Source: Cupriavidus agavae
GTDB lineage: Bacteria > Pseudomonadota > Gammaproteobacteria > Burkholderiales > Burkholderiaceae
DNA length: 64,000 nt
Direction of reading: 5' to 3'
Assembly: GCF_004217045.1 (NCBI RefSeq)
Contig: NZ_SGXM01000001.1
Location: forward strand, 744,001 to 808,000
In this document: in pieces, positions 46,729 to 62,174 of the stretch
How positions within the stretch are numbered: position 1 is the first letter of the stretch
Layout: every line of letters begins with the position of its first letter
Notes under the pieces: model-generated
Told to the model about the DNA's origin: nothing
Seen by the model: only the letters and a program-made list of their open reading frames with translations
Database searches by the model: none
Position numbers and translations under genes: made by a program

Positions 46729-48420
46729 ATGGCCGCCCCCGCCCCCGCATCCGGCACCGCCCACGTCGACACCTTCGCCCGCGACCGCCTGCCGCCGCCC
46801 GAACAATGGCCGGTCTTCACGTTCAATGACGACACCCGCTATCCGGCGCGCCTGAACGCGGCGGCCGAACTGGTGGACCGGCACGTGGCGCAGGGTAGCG
46901 GGGCGCGCGTGGCCGTACGCCACGAACGCGGCGGCCGCATCGAGACCGTGACCTATGCGGCGCTGGCGGCGCTGGTCAACCGCATCGCCCATGTGCTCGT
47001 GGAAGACATGGCGCTGGTGCCCGGCAACCGCGTGCTGCTGCGCGGGCCGAACAACCTGATGATGGCGGCGAGCTGGCTGGCCACGCTGAAGGCCGGGCTG
47101 ATCGCGGTGCCGACCATGCCGCTGCTGCGCGCCAGGGAGCTGCGCCAGGTCATCGACCGCGCCCAGGTCAGCGCCGCGCTCTGCGACGCCCGGCTGCGCG
47201 ACGAACTCGACGCCAACCAGCGCGCCGGCGGCGAGCACTTCTGCCCGACGCTGACGACCGTGCGCTATTTCAACGGCGAGGGGCCGCAGGCGCTGGAGAC
47301 GGCCATGGCAGGCAAGCCCGACACCTTCGCCGCCTGCGACACCGCTGCCGACGACATCTGCCTGATCGCATTCACGAGCGGCACCACCGGCCAGCCCAAG
47401 GGCACCGTCCACTTCCACCGCGACGTGCTGGCGATGTGCGACCTGTTCCCGCGCCACGTGCTGAAGCCCACGCCCGACGACATCTTCTGCGGCACGCCGC
47501 CGCTGGCGTTCACGTTCGGGCTCGGCGGCATGCTGTGCTTTCCGCTGCGGATTGGCGCCAGCACGGCGCTGGCGGAGAAGCTGACGCCGGAGACGCTGCT
47601 GAAGCTGATCCAGGACCATCGCGCCAGCATCGTGTTTACCGCCCCCACGTTCTATCGCCAGATGGCCACGCTGGTCGGCAACTTCGACCTGTCGAGCCTG
47701 AAGAAGAGTGTCTCGGCCGGCGAGGCGCTGCCCGATGCCACGCGCCAGGCGTGGAAGGCGGCCACGGGCATCGAGATGACCGACGGCCTGGGTGGCACCG
47801 AAATGATGCATATCTTCGTGTCGAGCGCCGGCGCCGAGGTGCGCCCCGGCGCGGTGGGGCGCGTGGTGCCGGGCTACGAGGCGCGCATCGTCGACAACGA
47901 CATGCAGCCGGTGCCGCCGGGCACGGCCGGCAAGCTCGCGGTACGCGGCCCCACGGGCTGCCGCTACCTCGACGACCCCCGGCAGGAGCACTACGTGCGC
48001 GACGGCTGGAACCTGCCCGGCGACACCTTCGTGGCCGATGCCGACGGCTACTACTTCTACCAGGCGCGCTCGGACGACATGATCATCTCGGCCGGCTACA
48101 ACATCGCCGGGCCCGAGGTCGAGGGCACGCTGATGAAGCACGAACTGGTGGCCGAATGCGGCGTGGTGGGCGCGCCCGACCCCGAGCGCGGGCAGGTGGT
48201 GACGGCCTACGTGGTGCTGCGCCCCGGCGCGGCCGCCGACGAGGCCACGCGTTCCGCCCTGCAGGACTACTGCAAGCGCGAGATCGCGCCATACAAGTAT
48301 CCGCGCCGCATCGAGTTCGTGGCTGCACTGCCGCGCACCGAGACCGGCAAGCTGCAGCGGTACCGGCTGCGGCAGATGGCGGAAGCGCCGGATGCCGTGG
48401 AATTGGAGAAACAACGATGA
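46729..48420 (+). CDS. Benzoate/2-aminobenzoate-type CoA ligase
   Basis: 563 residues, AMP-forming ligase. [53 protein letters not shown] and [14 protein letters not shown] are typical of the benzoate/2-aminobenzoate-CoA ligase group. It should start the pathway by activating the aromatic acid. GGAG at 46719-46722. The stop overlaps the thioesterase start (ATGA). Confidence 0.9.
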   Translation: MAAPAPASGTAHVDTFARDRLPPPEQWPVFTFNDDTRYPARLNAAAELVDRHVAQGSGARVAVRHERGGRIETVTYAALAALVNRIAHVLVEDMALVPGNRVLLRGPNNLMMAASWLATLKAGLIAVPTMPLLRARELRQVIDRAQVSAALCDARLRDELDANQRAGGEHFCPTLTTVRYFNGEGPQALETAMAGKPDTFAACDTAADDICLIAFTSGTTGQPKGTVHFHRDVLAMCDLFPRHVLKPTPDDIFCGTPPLAFTFGLGGMLCFPLRIGASTALAEKLTPETLLKLIQDHRASIVFTAPTFYRQMATLVGNFDLSSLKKSVSAGEALPDATRQAWKAATGIEMTDGLGGTEMMHIFVSSAGAEVRPGAVGRVVPGYEARIVDNDMQPVPPGTAGKLAVRGPTGCRYLDDPRQEHYVRDGWNLPGDTFVADADGYYFYQARSDDMIISAGYNIAGPEVEGTLMKHELVAECGVVGAPDPERGQVVTAYVVLRPGAAADEATRSALQDYCKREIAPYKYPRRIEFVAALPRTETGKLQRYRLRQMAEAPDAVELEKQR

Positions 48421-48851
48421 GCGAGGTGTTCCGCAACACGGTGCGCGTGCGGTTCAAGCACTGCGACGCCGCCGGCATCGTTTTTTATCCACGTTACTTC
48501 GAGATGCTCAACGACGTCATCGAGGACTGGTGCGCCGAGGCGCTCGACTGGCCGTTCGATGCGATGCACCTGACGAGCCACACCGGCATTCCCACGGCCG
48601 AACTGCAATGCCGGTTCACGGCGCCGAGCCGGCTTGGCGAACTGCTGACTCGCGAACTGCGCGTGACCCGCCTTGGGCGCAGCAGCTTCAGCGTGGCGAT
48701 CCGCTTTGCCGGTGCCGGTGGCCAGGATGACACGCGCATGACAATCGACCAACGCCTGGTGTGCGTCGATACCCGCACCATGGCCGCGCAGCCACTGCCC
48801 GCGCCGGTGCGCAGTGCGATGGCGCGCTATCTCGTGCCCGCCGCCGCGTGA
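48417..48851 (+). CDS. Acyl-CoA thioesterase, 4HBT hot-dog family
   Basis: 144 residues. [20 protein letters not shown] carries the Asp of the 4-hydroxybenzoyl-CoA thioesterase active site. In aryl-CoA loci such enzymes recycle CoA from dead-end thioesters. Overlaps the ligase gene by 4 nt. Confidence 0.88.
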   Translation: MSEVFRNTVRVRFKHCDAAGIVFYPRYFEMLNDVIEDWCAEALDWPFDAMHLTSHTGIPTAELQCRFTAPSRLGELLTRELRVTRLGRSSFSVAIRFAGAGGQDDTRMTIDQRLVCVDTRTMAAQPLPAPVRSAMARYLVPAAA

Positions 48852-48871
48852 CCCCCATCAAGGAAGCAACC

Positions 48872-49285
48872 ATGCTCAAGACTTTGCAACCGCCCGACTG
48901 GGCAGCCCCGAAAGGTTACGCCAACGGCATCATGGCCGAGATGCAGGTGGGCAGCCGCCTGATCTTCGTCGGCGGCCAGATCGGCTGGAACGGCCAGTGC
49001 GAGTTCGAGACCGACGACTTCGCGCTGCAGGTGGCGCAGGCGCTGCGCAACATCGTGGCGGTGCTGGAGCAGGGCGGCGCCCGGCCCGAGCACATCGCGC
49101 GCATGACCTGGTATGTGAAGGACAAGGCCGAGTACGTGGGTGCCTACAAGGCCATTGGCCAGCATTACCGCGATATCGTCGGACGGCACTTTCCGGCGAT
49201 GACTGCCGTGGAGGTGGCAGACCTGATCGAGCCGCGCGCCAGGGTGGAGATCGAAGTCACGGCCGTGGTGCCACCAGGCGGCTGA
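48872..49285 (+). CDS. Rid-family (YjgF/UK114) protein lacking the catalytic arginine
   Basis: 137 residues. Family features are FVGGQIGWNG and VEVADLIEPRARVEIEVTAV. The arginine of the PAR motif that binds the imine/enamine carboxylate in RidA is Met here (FPAMTAVEVA, Met110), so canonical deaminase chemistry is doubtful. Being the last gene of an operon that makes an amino-substituted non-aromatic CoA ester, it may bind or process an enamine-type intermediate, but this is inference. Confidence 0.85.
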   Translation: MLKTLQPPDWAAPKGYANGIMAEMQVGSRLIFVGGQIGWNGQCEFETDDFALQVAQALRNIVAVLEQGGARPEHIARMTWYVKDKAEYVGAYKAIGQHYRDIVGRHFPAMTAVEVADLIEPRARVEIEVTAVVPPGG

Positions 49286-49601
49286 AACCGGTGCGTGGCC
49301 GGCAGGGCACGGGCGGACGGTTGGGCGGCACCTGTGTCAGGTGCATCGTAAGTGTTTGAATACTTGAGAATTTGGGTCCAGCGGGATATAATTCGAAAGT
49401 TTCGCTTTCAGAACCCTTCACCCTAGCGCCTACCGTATTCCACCTTCCGCCGCCCCGTTGCGTCCGCGTTTTTCATGCACTGCACAAATGTGATGAATGC
49501 GCCATGCGACAGCCGGGCCCCAGCGTTCGCACGCGGGGCCGCACGGGGCACGAGGCGTTGAGCAGGTCGGTCACGGGGTGAGTCCAGCAGGAGCCTTACC
49601 C
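49286..49601. promoter_or_regulatory. carA promoter and long leader
   Basis: Sigma-70 promoter TTGAGA (49364-49369), 17-nt spacer, TATAAT (49387-49392). The transcript would have a leader of about 200 nt before the carA start. The leader holds a stable hairpin: GGCCCC-A-GCGT (49516-49526), loop TCGC, ACGCGGGGCC (49531-49540). No T-run is seen, so control may be at translation or be absent. Short frames in the leader lack ribosome binding sites. Confidence 0.75.
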
Positions 49602-50750
49602 GTGCTACCGTCTTTTCCGTCCGCCATCCTCGCGCTTGCAGACGGCACGGTCTTTCGTGGCTATTCCATCGGCGCTTCCGGCCATACGATCGGCGAAGTG
49701 GTGTTCAACACCGCCATCACCGGTTACCAGGAAATCCTCACCGACCCGAGCTATTCCCGGCAGATCGTCACGCTGACGTATCCGCATATCGGCAACTACG
49801 GCGTCAACCCTGAGGATGTCGAAGCCACGAAAGTCCATGCCGCCGGCCTGATCATCAAGGATCTGCCGCTTCTGGCCTCCAATTTCCGCAAGGAACACAC
49901 GCTTTCCCACTACCTGAAGCAGGAAAAGGTCGTGGCGATCGCCGGTATCGACACCCGCAAGCTGACCCGTATCCTCCGCGAGAAGGGCGCCCAGAACGGC
50001 TGCATCCTGGCGGGCGAGGACAACGTCCAGAAGGCCATCGACCTGGCGCGCTCGTTCCCGGGCCTGGCCGGCATGGACCTGGCCAAGGTCGTCTCGGTCA
50101 AGGAGCCGTACGAATGGACCCAGACCGAGTGGAAGCTCGGCGAGGGCTACGGCAAGCTGGAGAAGCCGCAGTTCCACGTGGTGGCTTTCGACTACGGCGT
50201 CAAGTTCAACATCCTGCGCATGCTGGCCGAGCGCGGCTGCAAGGTCACCGTGCTGCCGGCACAGGCGAGCGCGGCTGACGCCCTGGCGCTGAATCCGGAC
50301 GGCGTGTTCCTGTCGAACGGCCCCGGCGACCCCGAGCCGTGCGACTACGCGATTGCCGCCACGCGCGAATTCATCGCACGCGGCATCCCCACGTTCGGCA
50401 TCTGCCTGGGCCACCAGATCATGGCGCTGGCCGTGGGCGCGAAGACGCTCAAGATGAGCACGGGCCACCACGGCGCCAACCATCCGGTCAAGGACCACGA
50501 TGATGGCCGCGTGGTGATCACGTCGCAGAACCACGGGTTTGCCGTGGACGCCGCGACGCTGCCCGCCAATGCCCGCGTCACGCACACGTCGCTGTTCGAC
50601 GGCACGCTGCAGGGCTTTGCCCTGACGGACAAGCCGGCGTTCTGCTTCCAGGGCCACCCGGAAGCCTCGCCCGGTCCGCATGACATCGCGTACCTGTTCG
50701 ACCGCTTCACGAAGCTGATGCAGGACGCGCGCGCCCGCGCCGCGGCCTGA
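49602..50750 (+). CDS. carA: Carbamoyl-phosphate synthase small (glutaminase) subunit
   Basis: 382 residues from GTG 49602, preceded by AGGAG; this gives exactly the E. coli CarA length. The N-terminal domain begins [19 protein letters not shown]. The class-I glutaminase domain has the Cys nucleophile in [15 protein letters not shown] and a His/Glu pair in [13 protein letters not shown]. Supplies ammonia from glutamine to CarB for pyrimidine and arginine synthesis. Confidence 0.96.
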   Translation: MLPSFPSAILALADGTVFRGYSIGASGHTIGEVVFNTAITGYQEILTDPSYSRQIVTLTYPHIGNYGVNPEDVEATKVHAAGLIIKDLPLLASNFRKEHTLSHYLKQEKVVAIAGIDTRKLTRILREKGAQNGCILAGEDNVQKAIDLARSFPGLAGMDLAKVVSVKEPYEWTQTEWKLGEGYGKLEKPQFHVVAFDYGVKFNILRMLAERGCKVTVLPAQASAADALALNPDGVFLSNGPGDPEPCDYAIAATREFIARGIPTFGICLGHQIMALAVGAKTLKMSTGHHGANHPVKDHDDGRVVITSQNHGFAVDAATLPANARVTHTSLFDGTLQGFALTDKPAFCFQGHPEASPGPHDIAYLFDRFTKLMQDARARAAA

Positions 50751-50796
50751 CCCGGCAAGATGACGCAACGAGAGACCTGAACAGGATTTGCCCGCC

Positions 50797-51468
50797 ATGA
50801 CCGAATTCATGCACGCGAGCTTCGGCATCACCGATTTCTGGACCTATGTGCTCGGCACGATCTTCATCGTGCTGCTGCCGGGGCCGAACTCGATGTACGT
50901 GCTGTCGGTCGCCGCCCAGCGCGGCGTGCGGGCGGGCTACAAGGGCGCCTGCGGCGTGTTCCTGGGCGATGCGATCCTGATGGTGCTGTCCGCCGCCGGG
51001 GTCGCCTCGCTGCTCAAGGCCAGCCCGGCGCTGTTCCACGTGGTCAAGTACGTGGGCGCGGGCTACCTGGCCTGGATCGGCTTCCAGATGCTGCGCGGTG
51101 CCGTGCGCAACTGGTCGAAGCCGGACGACGCCAGCCAGGCGGCCGACGCCACGGTGGACCGGTCCGCGAACCCGTTCACCAAGGCACTGGTCATCAGCCT
51201 GCTGAACCCCAAGGCCATCCTGTTCTTCATCTCGTTCTTCATCCAGTTCGTGGATCCGCAGTTCGCGTATCCGGCGCTGTCGTTCGTGGCGCTGGGCCTG
51301 GTCTGCCAGATCTGCAGCTTCGTGTACCTGACCACGATCATTTTCGTGGGCGCGAAGCTGGCCGATGCGTTCCGCCGCCGGCGCCGCCTGTCCGCGGGCA
51401 TGTCGAGCGGGGTCGGCGCGATGTTCATCGGCTTCGGCGCCAAGCTGGCCACGGCCACCCTGGGCTGA
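50797..51468 (+). CDS. LysE-family amino acid exporter
   Basis: 223 residues with about six hydrophobic segments and the family start [20 protein letters not shown] and later [18 protein letters not shown]. Closest in character to LeuE-type exporters. It sits between carA (46-nt gap) and carB (67-nt gap) on the same strand, so it is likely cotranscribed with carbamoyl-phosphate synthase. The substrate is unknown. Confidence 0.88.
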   Translation: MTEFMHASFGITDFWTYVLGTIFIVLLPGPNSMYVLSVAAQRGVRAGYKGACGVFLGDAILMVLSAAGVASLLKASPALFHVVKYVGAGYLAWIGFQMLRGAVRNWSKPDDASQAADATVDRSANPFTKALVISLLNPKAILFFISFFIQFVDPQFAYPALSFVALGLVCQICSFVYLTTIIFVGAKLADAFRRRRRLSAGMSSGVGAMFIGFGAKLATATLG

Positions 51469-51535
51469 ACGGCGACAACCTGATATCCGGTACGGTCCGC
51501 ACCACAGGCGGGCCGGCCAACAAAGAGAGCGTGCA

Positions 51536-54784
<3,249 letters not shown>

Positions 54785-54801
54785 GCATTTTCCGATGCTG
54801 C

Positions 54802-54880
54802 GCCGCCGGGTTGAAACCGGCGGCGGTTCTGGCCTACACTACGTTGAATTCGCTGATCGACCGGCCTGGTGCCGGTCGAT
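54802..54880 (+). other. Two hairpins between carB and greA
   Basis: First: GCCGCCGG (54802-54809), loop, CCGGCGGC (54817-54824), 18 nt after the carB stop. Second: ATCGACCGGC (54856-54865), loop CTGGT, GCCGGTCGAT (54871-54880), 102 nt before the greA ATG. Neither has a T-run. The first may attenuate carB read-through and the second lies in the greA leader; E. coli greA also has a structured leader. Confidence 0.5.
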
Positions 54881-54982
54881 TCCATCTGAAAGCCGCGGTT
54901 AGAGCGGGCGTGCCGCCTGGCAGAAGTTATGCCGGTGCATGGTTCCCACTCCGCTGCGGCTCATTTTTTTGTTGAACGAGAC

Positions 54983-55459
54983 ATGAGCACCATTCCGATT
55001 ACCAAGCGTGGCGCCGAACTGCTCAAGGAAGAGCTGCAGCGCCTCAAGGCCGTCGAACGTCCTGCGGTGATCAACGCCATTTCCGAAGCGCGCGCCCAGG
55101 GCGACCTGTCGGAAAATGCCGAATACGACGCCGCCAAGGAAAAGCAGGCTTTCATCGAAGGCCGCATCCAGGAAGTGGAATCCAAGCTGGGCGCCGCCCA
55201 GATCATCGACCCGACCCAGCTCGACACCGATGGCCGCATCGTCTTTGGCGCCACCGTGGACCTGGAAGACCTGGAATCGGGCAAGGCCGTGAGCTACCAG
55301 ATCGTCGGCGACGACGAAGCCGACCTCGAAACCGGCAAGATCTCGGTCAGCTCGCCGATCGCGCGTGCCCTGATCGGCAAGTTCGAGGGCGACGTGGCCG
55401 TCGTGCTGGCCCCGGGCGGCGAGCGCGAGTACGAAGTCATCACCGTCCGCTACATCTGA
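54983..55459 (+). CDS. greA: Transcription elongation factor GreA
   Basis: 158 residues, the family length. An N-terminal antiparallel coiled coil (about 10-75) carries the conserved [18 protein letters not shown] tip with the acidic residues that enter the RNA polymerase secondary channel and stimulate cleavage of backtracked RNA. The C-terminal FKBP-like domain follows ([14 protein letters not shown]). Confidence 0.97.
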   Translation: MSTIPITKRGAELLKEELQRLKAVERPAVINAISEARAQGDLSENAEYDAAKEKQAFIEGRIQEVESKLGAAQIIDPTQLDTDGRIVFGATVDLEDLESGKAVSYQIVGDDEADLETGKISVSSPIARALIGKFEGDVAVVLAPGGEREYEVITVRYI

Positions 55460-55473
55460 GCGGCGGAACCAGC

Positions 55474-55977
55474 GTGTTCTCGTCCTCATATTCCAACCTG
55501 CCGCCGCTGCCGCACCGGCTGTTCCTGCTGCTGACGGTCGTTTGGGCCGGCAGTTTGTGGACGATAGGCTACATGGTGGCTCCCACGCTGTTTTCGGTGC
55601 TGCAAAGCCGCGAGACGGCCGGCATGATTGCCGGGCACCTGTTCCGCTACCAGGCGATCCTGGGCGTGACCGTCGGCGTGCTCCAGCTGGTGCTGTGCAA
55701 TGTGTTGATCCGCCGCGGCGCGGCGCGCTACCGGGCGTTGCGCTGGATCGTTCTGGCGATGCTGGTCTGCGTGCTGGCCGGCTATTTCGGCGTGCAGCCG
55801 TTCATGGAAGGCATCAAGGTCAAGGCGCAGGCGCTGAACCTGGGCGTGTCCGAATCGCCGTTCAAACGCGAGTTCGGCATGCTGCACGGGGTGTCGAGCG
55901 TCTTTTACCTGGTGCAGAGCCTGCTGGCACTGGTGCTGGTGTGGCGCGCCAGCGCGCCCCGGACGGCAGGCGAGTAA
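55474..55977 (+). CDS. DUF4149 membrane protein
   Basis: 167 residues from GTG 55474, 14 nt after greA. Four hydrophobic segments (about 15-35, 62-80, 88-108 and 142-160), with conserved VVWAGSLWTIGYMVAPTLF and FGMLHGVSSVFYLVQ. DUF4149 genes commonly follow greA in betaproteobacteria. Function unknown. Confidence 0.85.
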   Translation: MFSSSYSNLPPLPHRLFLLLTVVWAGSLWTIGYMVAPTLFSVLQSRETAGMIAGHLFRYQAILGVTVGVLQLVLCNVLIRRGAARYRALRWIVLAMLVCVLAGYFGVQPFMEGIKVKAQALNLGVSESPFKREFGMLHGVSSVFYLVQSLLALVLVWRASAPRTAGE

Positions 55978-56001
55978 CCGCCTGCCCGCGTCAAGCCAAT
56001 G

Positions 56002-56027
56002 AAAAAGGCGGCCGGGGCCGCCTTTTT
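56002..56027. terminator. Bidirectional Rho-independent terminator
   Basis: AAAAA-GGCGGC (56002-56012), loop CGGG, GCCGCC-TTTTT (56017-56027), between the convergent DUF4149 and yhbY genes. T-runs exist on both strands. Confidence 0.9.
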
Positions 56028-56053
56028 CGTGGAACCGATCGGCCTGGCGCCGA

Positions 56054-56560
56054 TCAACCCAGTGACTTCTTTTTCTGGCTGGCCGGACGGGCGCGTGAAC
56101 GCTTGACGTTGCCGCCCTGGGTCACGCGCTCGTTGCCAAGTACCCGAACCGCGGTACTCTTCGGGCGGCGCTGGCTGGAGCCGGTGGGCTTGCGGACCAT
56201 CACGGTACGCGGAGCGGCTCCGCTGCCCAGGCGGCGCTTGGCGGCAGCACCGAAGTCTTCCGGCTGGTTTTCCTTCAGGCGGGCCGGACCCGGACGCCAG
56301 ATGACGAGCAGCTTGCCGATATGCTGGATCGGCGCGGCGTGAAGTTCGTCGCAGATGGCGTCGTAGATGGCGATGCGCGCGTCGCGTTCGTCACCGAAGA
56401 CCCGGACCTTGATCAGGTCGTGCGCCGCCAGGCTGCGGTCGATCTCGGCGAGCACCGAGGGCGTCAGGCCCTCGGCCCCGATCATGACCACGGGATTGAG
56501 GCCATGGGCGCGCGAGCGCAGTTCGGAACGTTGGGCGGGAATCAGTTGAAGGGCTGGCAT
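56054..56560 (-). CDS. YhbY-family (CRM domain) RNA-binding protein with basic tail
   Basis: 168 residues from ATG 56560. The CRM domain (about 1-97) shows RSRAHGLNPVVMIGAEGLTPSVL and HELIKVRVFGD-like HDLIKVRVFGDERDAR, linked to pre-50S ribosome assembly. The extra 70 residues are rich in Lys/Arg/Ser/Pro, longer than E. coli YhbY (97 residues). It is divergent from rlmE, another 50S maturation gene. Confidence 0.9.
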   Translation of the reverse strand: MPALQLIPAQRSELRSRAHGLNPVVMIGAEGLTPSVLAEIDRSLAAHDLIKVRVFGDERDARIAIYDAICDELHAAPIQHIGKLLVIWRPGPARLKENQPEDFGAAAKRRLGSGAAPRTVMVRKPTGSSQRRPKSTAVRVLGNERVTQGGNVKRSRARPASQKKKSLG

Positions 56561-56701
56561 CGGGTAACAAATATCGAATTGGCGCGTATTATCCGCCAAA
56601 ATGTCGCCGGCAGGCGGCAAGGATCACCAAAATCGGGAGATATCGCTGTATTCCGACACAAAACGTGACGGACAGCTCCCGCAGAAAGGCATGGCAAGGC
56701 A

Positions 56702-57373
56702 ATGGCCAAGGGCAAGAACAAATTCAACCAGTCGTGGCTGCACGACCACATCAACGATCCCTACGTGAAGATGGCGCAGCGCGAGGGCTATCGTGCCCGC
56801 GCGGCCTTCAAGCTCAAGGAGATCGACGAGCAGGACAAGCTGATCCAGCCGGGCCAGGTCATCGTTGACCTGGGCGCCGCGCCGGGCAGCTGGAGCCAGT
56901 ACGCGCGCAACCGGCTGGCCGACTCGCCGCGGGCGAAGGACGGCCGGATCGACGGGGCGGTCATCGCCATCGACCTGCTGCCGATGGAGCCGGTGGCCGA
57001 CGTCCAGTTCATCCAGGGCGATTTCCGGGAAGAAAGCGTGTTCGTGGAACTCGAGAAAATCGTGCTGGAAGCGTCCGGCGGCTCCAGAATCGACCTTGTT
57101 ATCTCGGACATGGCCCCCAATTTGTCCGGTGTGGCCTCGGCCGACTCGGCCCGGATCGAGTATTTGTGCGATCTGGCCCTCGATTTTGCCCAGGCACACC
57201 TGAAACCGGAGGGATCGCTGCTGGTAAAGTGCTTCCACGGCTCCGGCTATAGCCAGATCGTGGAGAAGTTCAAACGTCAGTTCAAGGTGGTGGCGAGCCG
57301 CAAGCCCAAGGCGTCGCGCGACAAGTCTTCAGAAACCTTCATACTTGGGCGTTACCTGAAGTCAGTGGACTGA
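56702..57373 (+). CDS. rlmE: 23S rRNA 2'-O-ribose methyltransferase RlmE (FtsJ)
   Basis: 223 residues. Methylates U2552 of 23S rRNA late in 50S assembly. The K-D-K-E tetrad is visible: Lys in [10 protein letters not shown], Asp in [11 protein letters not shown], Lys in [10 protein letters not shown] and Glu in [13 protein letters not shown] loop [12 protein letters not shown]. Lies upstream of ftsH in the classical rlmE-ftsH order. Confidence 0.95.
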   Translation: MAKGKNKFNQSWLHDHINDPYVKMAQREGYRARAAFKLKEIDEQDKLIQPGQVIVDLGAAPGSWSQYARNRLADSPRAKDGRIDGAVIAIDLLPMEPVADVQFIQGDFREESVFVELEKIVLEASGGSRIDLVISDMAPNLSGVASADSARIEYLCDLALDFAQAHLKPEGSLLVKCFHGSGYSQIVEKFKRQFKVVASRKPKASRDKSSETFILGRYLKSVD

Positions 57374-57574
57374 CGGGTCTGGCAGTGGCGGGGCAGTCGC
57401 CCCGGGCGGGAAAGTGGGGTATCGGGGTATGTCCGGGTGACGCCGGCTTGCCCTGAATCGGCTGGCTCGGGCACTATCAGGCCCATAGAATCAGATTTCC
57501 CTGTGGGAACGGGCGCTGCATTACAATGGAATGCATGCTTCCCGTTGGCAAGGCAATTGCAAAGGAGTTCGGCC

Positions 57575-59476
<1,902 letters not shown>

Positions 59477-59554
59477 AGCGGTAAATTGGCCCAGACGCCG
59501 CGTAAGTGACCGTTTCCAACGGTTTCAAACGCGGCGGTTTCTGATAGCCTGCGA

Positions 59555-59581
59555 AGCCGGTGCCCAGCGCACCGGCTTTTT
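59555..59581 (+). terminator. ftsH terminator
   Basis: AGCCGGTGC (59555-59563), loop CCAGC, GCACCGGCT (59569-59577), then TTTTGTTTT. Strong Rho-independent terminator 78 nt after ftsH. An in-frame GTG for folP at 59560 lies inside this stem, arguing against that start. Confidence 0.88.
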
Positions 59582-59604
59582 GTTTTCCAGGACACCTGAA
59601 GACC

Positions 59605-60468
59605 TTGTCGAGCGAGTATTTCCAGTGCGGGCGCTACCGGTTCGCCCGCAACCGCCGCCCCCTCGTGATGGGCATCCTCAACGTGACGCCCGATTCGTTC
59701 TCGGACGGCGGGCAACACGCGTCGCGCCATGCGGCGCTGCGCCATGCGGAGCAGATGATCGCCGGGGGCGTGGACATCATCGACATCGGCGGCGAATCGA
59801 GCCGTCCGGGCTCCGCCGCACTGCCGCTGGACCAGGAACTGGACCGCGTGATGCCGATCGTCGAGGCGCTGGCGCACTGCGGCAAACCGTTGTCAATCGA
59901 CACCTACAAGCCCGACGTGATGCGCGCCGCGCTGGCGGGCGGAGCCGATCTGATCAACGATATCTGGGGTTTCCGGATGCCGGGTGCCGTGGAGGCCGTT
60001 GCCGCCGGGCAGGCGGCGCTGTGCGTGATGCACATGCAACGCGATCCGCAGACGATGCAGGAACACCCGCAATACGACGACGTGGTGGCCGAGGTCGAGA
60101 CGTTCCTGCGCGAGCGCGTGTCAACCCTGCGCGCGGCGGGCGTGGACGATTCGCGTCTTTCGCTCGATCCGGGCTTTGGCTTCGGCAAGACCCCGGATCA
60201 TAATCTGCGCCTGTTGGGCCAGATGCCCCGGCTGGCCGTCGACGGCCTGCCGATCCTGGCCGGGCTCTCGCGCAAATCGACGCTGGGCGCCATCGTGGGC
60301 GGCAAGCCGCCGCAGGAACGTGTGGCGGCGAGCCTCGCGGCGGCCGTCTGCGCGGCGGAGCGGGGCGCTTTTGTCGTGCGGGTGCACGACGTGGAACAGA
60401 CGGTGGATGCCCTGAAGGTCTGGTGGGCGATCCGCCATGAATCGGTTGCCCCGCAAGGGCAGCAATAA
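59605..60468 (+). CDS. folP: Dihydropteroate synthase
   Basis: 287 residues from a TTG at 59605, placed just after the ftsH terminator; the ribosome binding site is weak. Motifs: [36 protein letters not shown], and [10 protein letters not shown]. Condenses 6-hydroxymethyl-dihydropterin diphosphate with p-aminobenzoate in folate synthesis; sulfonamide target. glmM follows after 28 nt. Confidence 0.94.
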   Translation: MSSEYFQCGRYRFARNRRPLVMGILNVTPDSFSDGGQHASRHAALRHAEQMIAGGVDIIDIGGESSRPGSAALPLDQELDRVMPIVEALAHCGKPLSIDTYKPDVMRAALAGGADLINDIWGFRMPGAVEAVAAGQAALCVMHMQRDPQTMQEHPQYDDVVAEVETFLRERVSTLRAAGVDDSRLSLDPGFGFGKTPDHNLRLLGQMPRLAVDGLPILAGLSRKSTLGAIVGGKPPQERVAASLAAAVCAAERGAFVVRVHDVEQTVDALKVWWAIRHESVAPQGQQ

Positions 60469-60496
60469 GCTGGAAAAGCCAGGGAGAAAGAGAACG

Positions 60497-61843
60497 ATGA
60501 CGCGCAAGTATTTCGGGACGGATGGCGTACGGGGACGTGTGGGCGAGACGCCGATCACGCCGGATTTCGTGATGCGGTTGGGCTACGCGGCGGGCAAGGT
60601 GCTGGCGCTCGGCCAGAAGACCACGCAGGGCAAGCCGACCGTTCTGATCGGCAAGGACACCCGCATTTCGGGATATATGCTGGAAGCGGCACTTGAGGCT
60701 GGGTTCACGGCTGCCGGGGTGCACGTCCAGCTGACCGGTCCGCTGCCGACGCCGGCCATCGCGTATCTGACCCGTGCGCTGCGGCTGGCTGCCGGCGTGG
60801 TGATCTCGGCGAGCCACAACCCGTACTACGACAACGGCATCAAGTTCTTCTCGGCCTCGGGCGACAAGCTGCCCGACGAGGTCGAGGCCAAGATCGAGTC
60901 GCTTCTCGACGAGCCCATGCAGTGCGTGCGCTCCGAAGACCTGGGCCGCGCCAAGCGCATCGAGGATGCCGCCGGCCGTTACATCGAATTCTGCAAGAGC
61001 ACGTTCCCGTACGAGCAGGACCTGCACGGCCTGCGTATCGTGGTGGACTGCGCCCACGGCGCGGCGTACCACATCGCCCCGCACGTGTTCCACGAGTTGG
61101 GTGCCGAGGTGGTGCCGATCGGCAACCAGCCTGACGGCCGCAACATCAACGCCGGCTACGGCGCCACCGCGCCCGAGAAACTGGTGGAGGCCGTGCGCCA
61201 CCATCGCGCCGACCTGGGCCTCGCCTTCGACGGCGACGCCGACCGCCTGCAGGTGGTGGACGGCCAGGGCCGCCTCTACAACGGCGACGAACTGCTGTAC
61301 CTGATCGTGCGCGACCGCCTGGCCTCGGGCCAGAAGGTCGAGGGCGCCGTGGGCACGCTGATGACCAACATGGCCGTGGAACTGGCGCTCAAGCGTCAGG
61401 GCGTGGATTTCGTGCGCGCCAAGGTGGGCGACCGCTACGTGCTCGAAGAACTGAACAAGCGCGGCTGGCAGCTCGGCGGCGAAGGTTCGGGCCACCTGTT
61501 GTGCCTGGATCGGCACACCACCGGCGACGGCATCGTCTCGGCGCTGCAGGTGCTGGCGGCGCTGCGCCGCAGCGGCAAGACGCTGGCGCAGTTGCTCGAT
61601 GGCGTGAGCCTGTTCCCGCAGACGCTGATCAACGTGCGTGTCGAGAAGGGCTTCGACTGGGAGAGCCATGCCGGCCTGAAGGCGGCACGCGACCAGGTGG
61701 AGCCGGAACTGGAAGGGCGCGGCCGCGTGCTGATCCGCGCGTCTGGCACCGAGCCGGTGGTGCGCGTGATGGTCGAGGCCGAGCAGGTGGAGACGGCCGA
61801 GCGCGCGGCCCAGACGTTGGCCAACGCACTGCGGGCCGCCTGA
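60497..61843 (+). CDS. glmM: Phosphoglucosamine mutase
   Basis: 448 residues. Converts glucosamine-6-P to glucosamine-1-P for UDP-GlcNAc, hence peptidoglycan and LPS. Starts [14 protein letters not shown]; phosphoserine loop [18 protein letters not shown] (Ser near 109), metal loop [10 protein letters not shown], and C-terminal [15 protein letters not shown]. The folP-glmM order is standard in proteobacteria. Confidence 0.97.
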   Translation: MTRKYFGTDGVRGRVGETPITPDFVMRLGYAAGKVLALGQKTTQGKPTVLIGKDTRISGYMLEAALEAGFTAAGVHVQLTGPLPTPAIAYLTRALRLAAGVVISASHNPYYDNGIKFFSASGDKLPDEVEAKIESLLDEPMQCVRSEDLGRAKRIEDAAGRYIEFCKSTFPYEQDLHGLRIVVDCAHGAAYHIAPHVFHELGAEVVPIGNQPDGRNINAGYGATAPEKLVEAVRHHRADLGLAFDGDADRLQVVDGQGRLYNGDELLYLIVRDRLASGQKVEGAVGTLMTNMAVELALKRQGVDFVRAKVGDRYVLEELNKRGWQLGGEGSGHLLCLDRHTTGDGIVSALQVLAALRRSGKTLAQLLDGVSLFPQTLINVRVEKGFDWESHAGLKAARDQVEPELEGRGRVLIRASGTEPVVRVMVEAEQVETAERAAQTLANALRAA

Positions 61844-61868
61844 CGCCGGTTTCCTTCCAGGCAGCCTC

Positions 61869-61901
61869 AAAAACGCCACGGCAGTTCGCCGTGGCGTTTT
61901 T
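61869..61901. terminator. Terminator after glmM
   Basis: ACGCCACGGC (61873-61882), loop AGTTC, GCCGTGGCGT (61888-61897) followed by TTTT, preceded by AAAA. A 10-bp perfect stem; closes folP-glmM and works in both directions. Confidence 0.92.
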
Positions 61902-62174
61902 ACTCATGGATTTTGCAATTAACCCCGATTTTTGGTCGCGAGCTTCCGTGACATGAGCGTTCAAAGCTGTCACGGCGGCATCGGAAAGCAAGGTGCGCAG
62001 ATGTGGTGAGTAAAGCACGGGGATGCGACAGAATCGTGACGGCGGCCCGCATATCGGCCATTTGGCGGAGAGCTTGAAGAAGATTTGGGGATGTCATGGA
62101 ACTGTCACACAGAGGGCCTAAAGTTCGCCTTGTCAAAAATTTGTCATTCCCCAACCATGTTCTCTGGAGGACAT
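61902..62174. promoter_or_regulatory. pstS upstream region with Pho box
   Basis: Two PhoB half-sites in direct repeat with 11-bp spacing: ATGTCAT (62091-62097) and CTGTCAC (62102-62108), close to the consensus CTGTCAT-N4-CTGTCAT. A further single CTGTCAC is at 61967-61973. The rest of this stretch has no convincing gene. Phosphate starvation control of pstS by PhoB is expected. Confidence 0.82.

Noticed and set aside
49372..49581. Short ORF in the carA leader as a regulatory leader peptide
   Set aside because: It begins before the predicted transcription start and has no ribosome binding site.
59560..59604. GTG start of folP at 59560
   Set aside because: The codon lies inside the ftsH terminator stem, so the TTG at 59605 is preferred.
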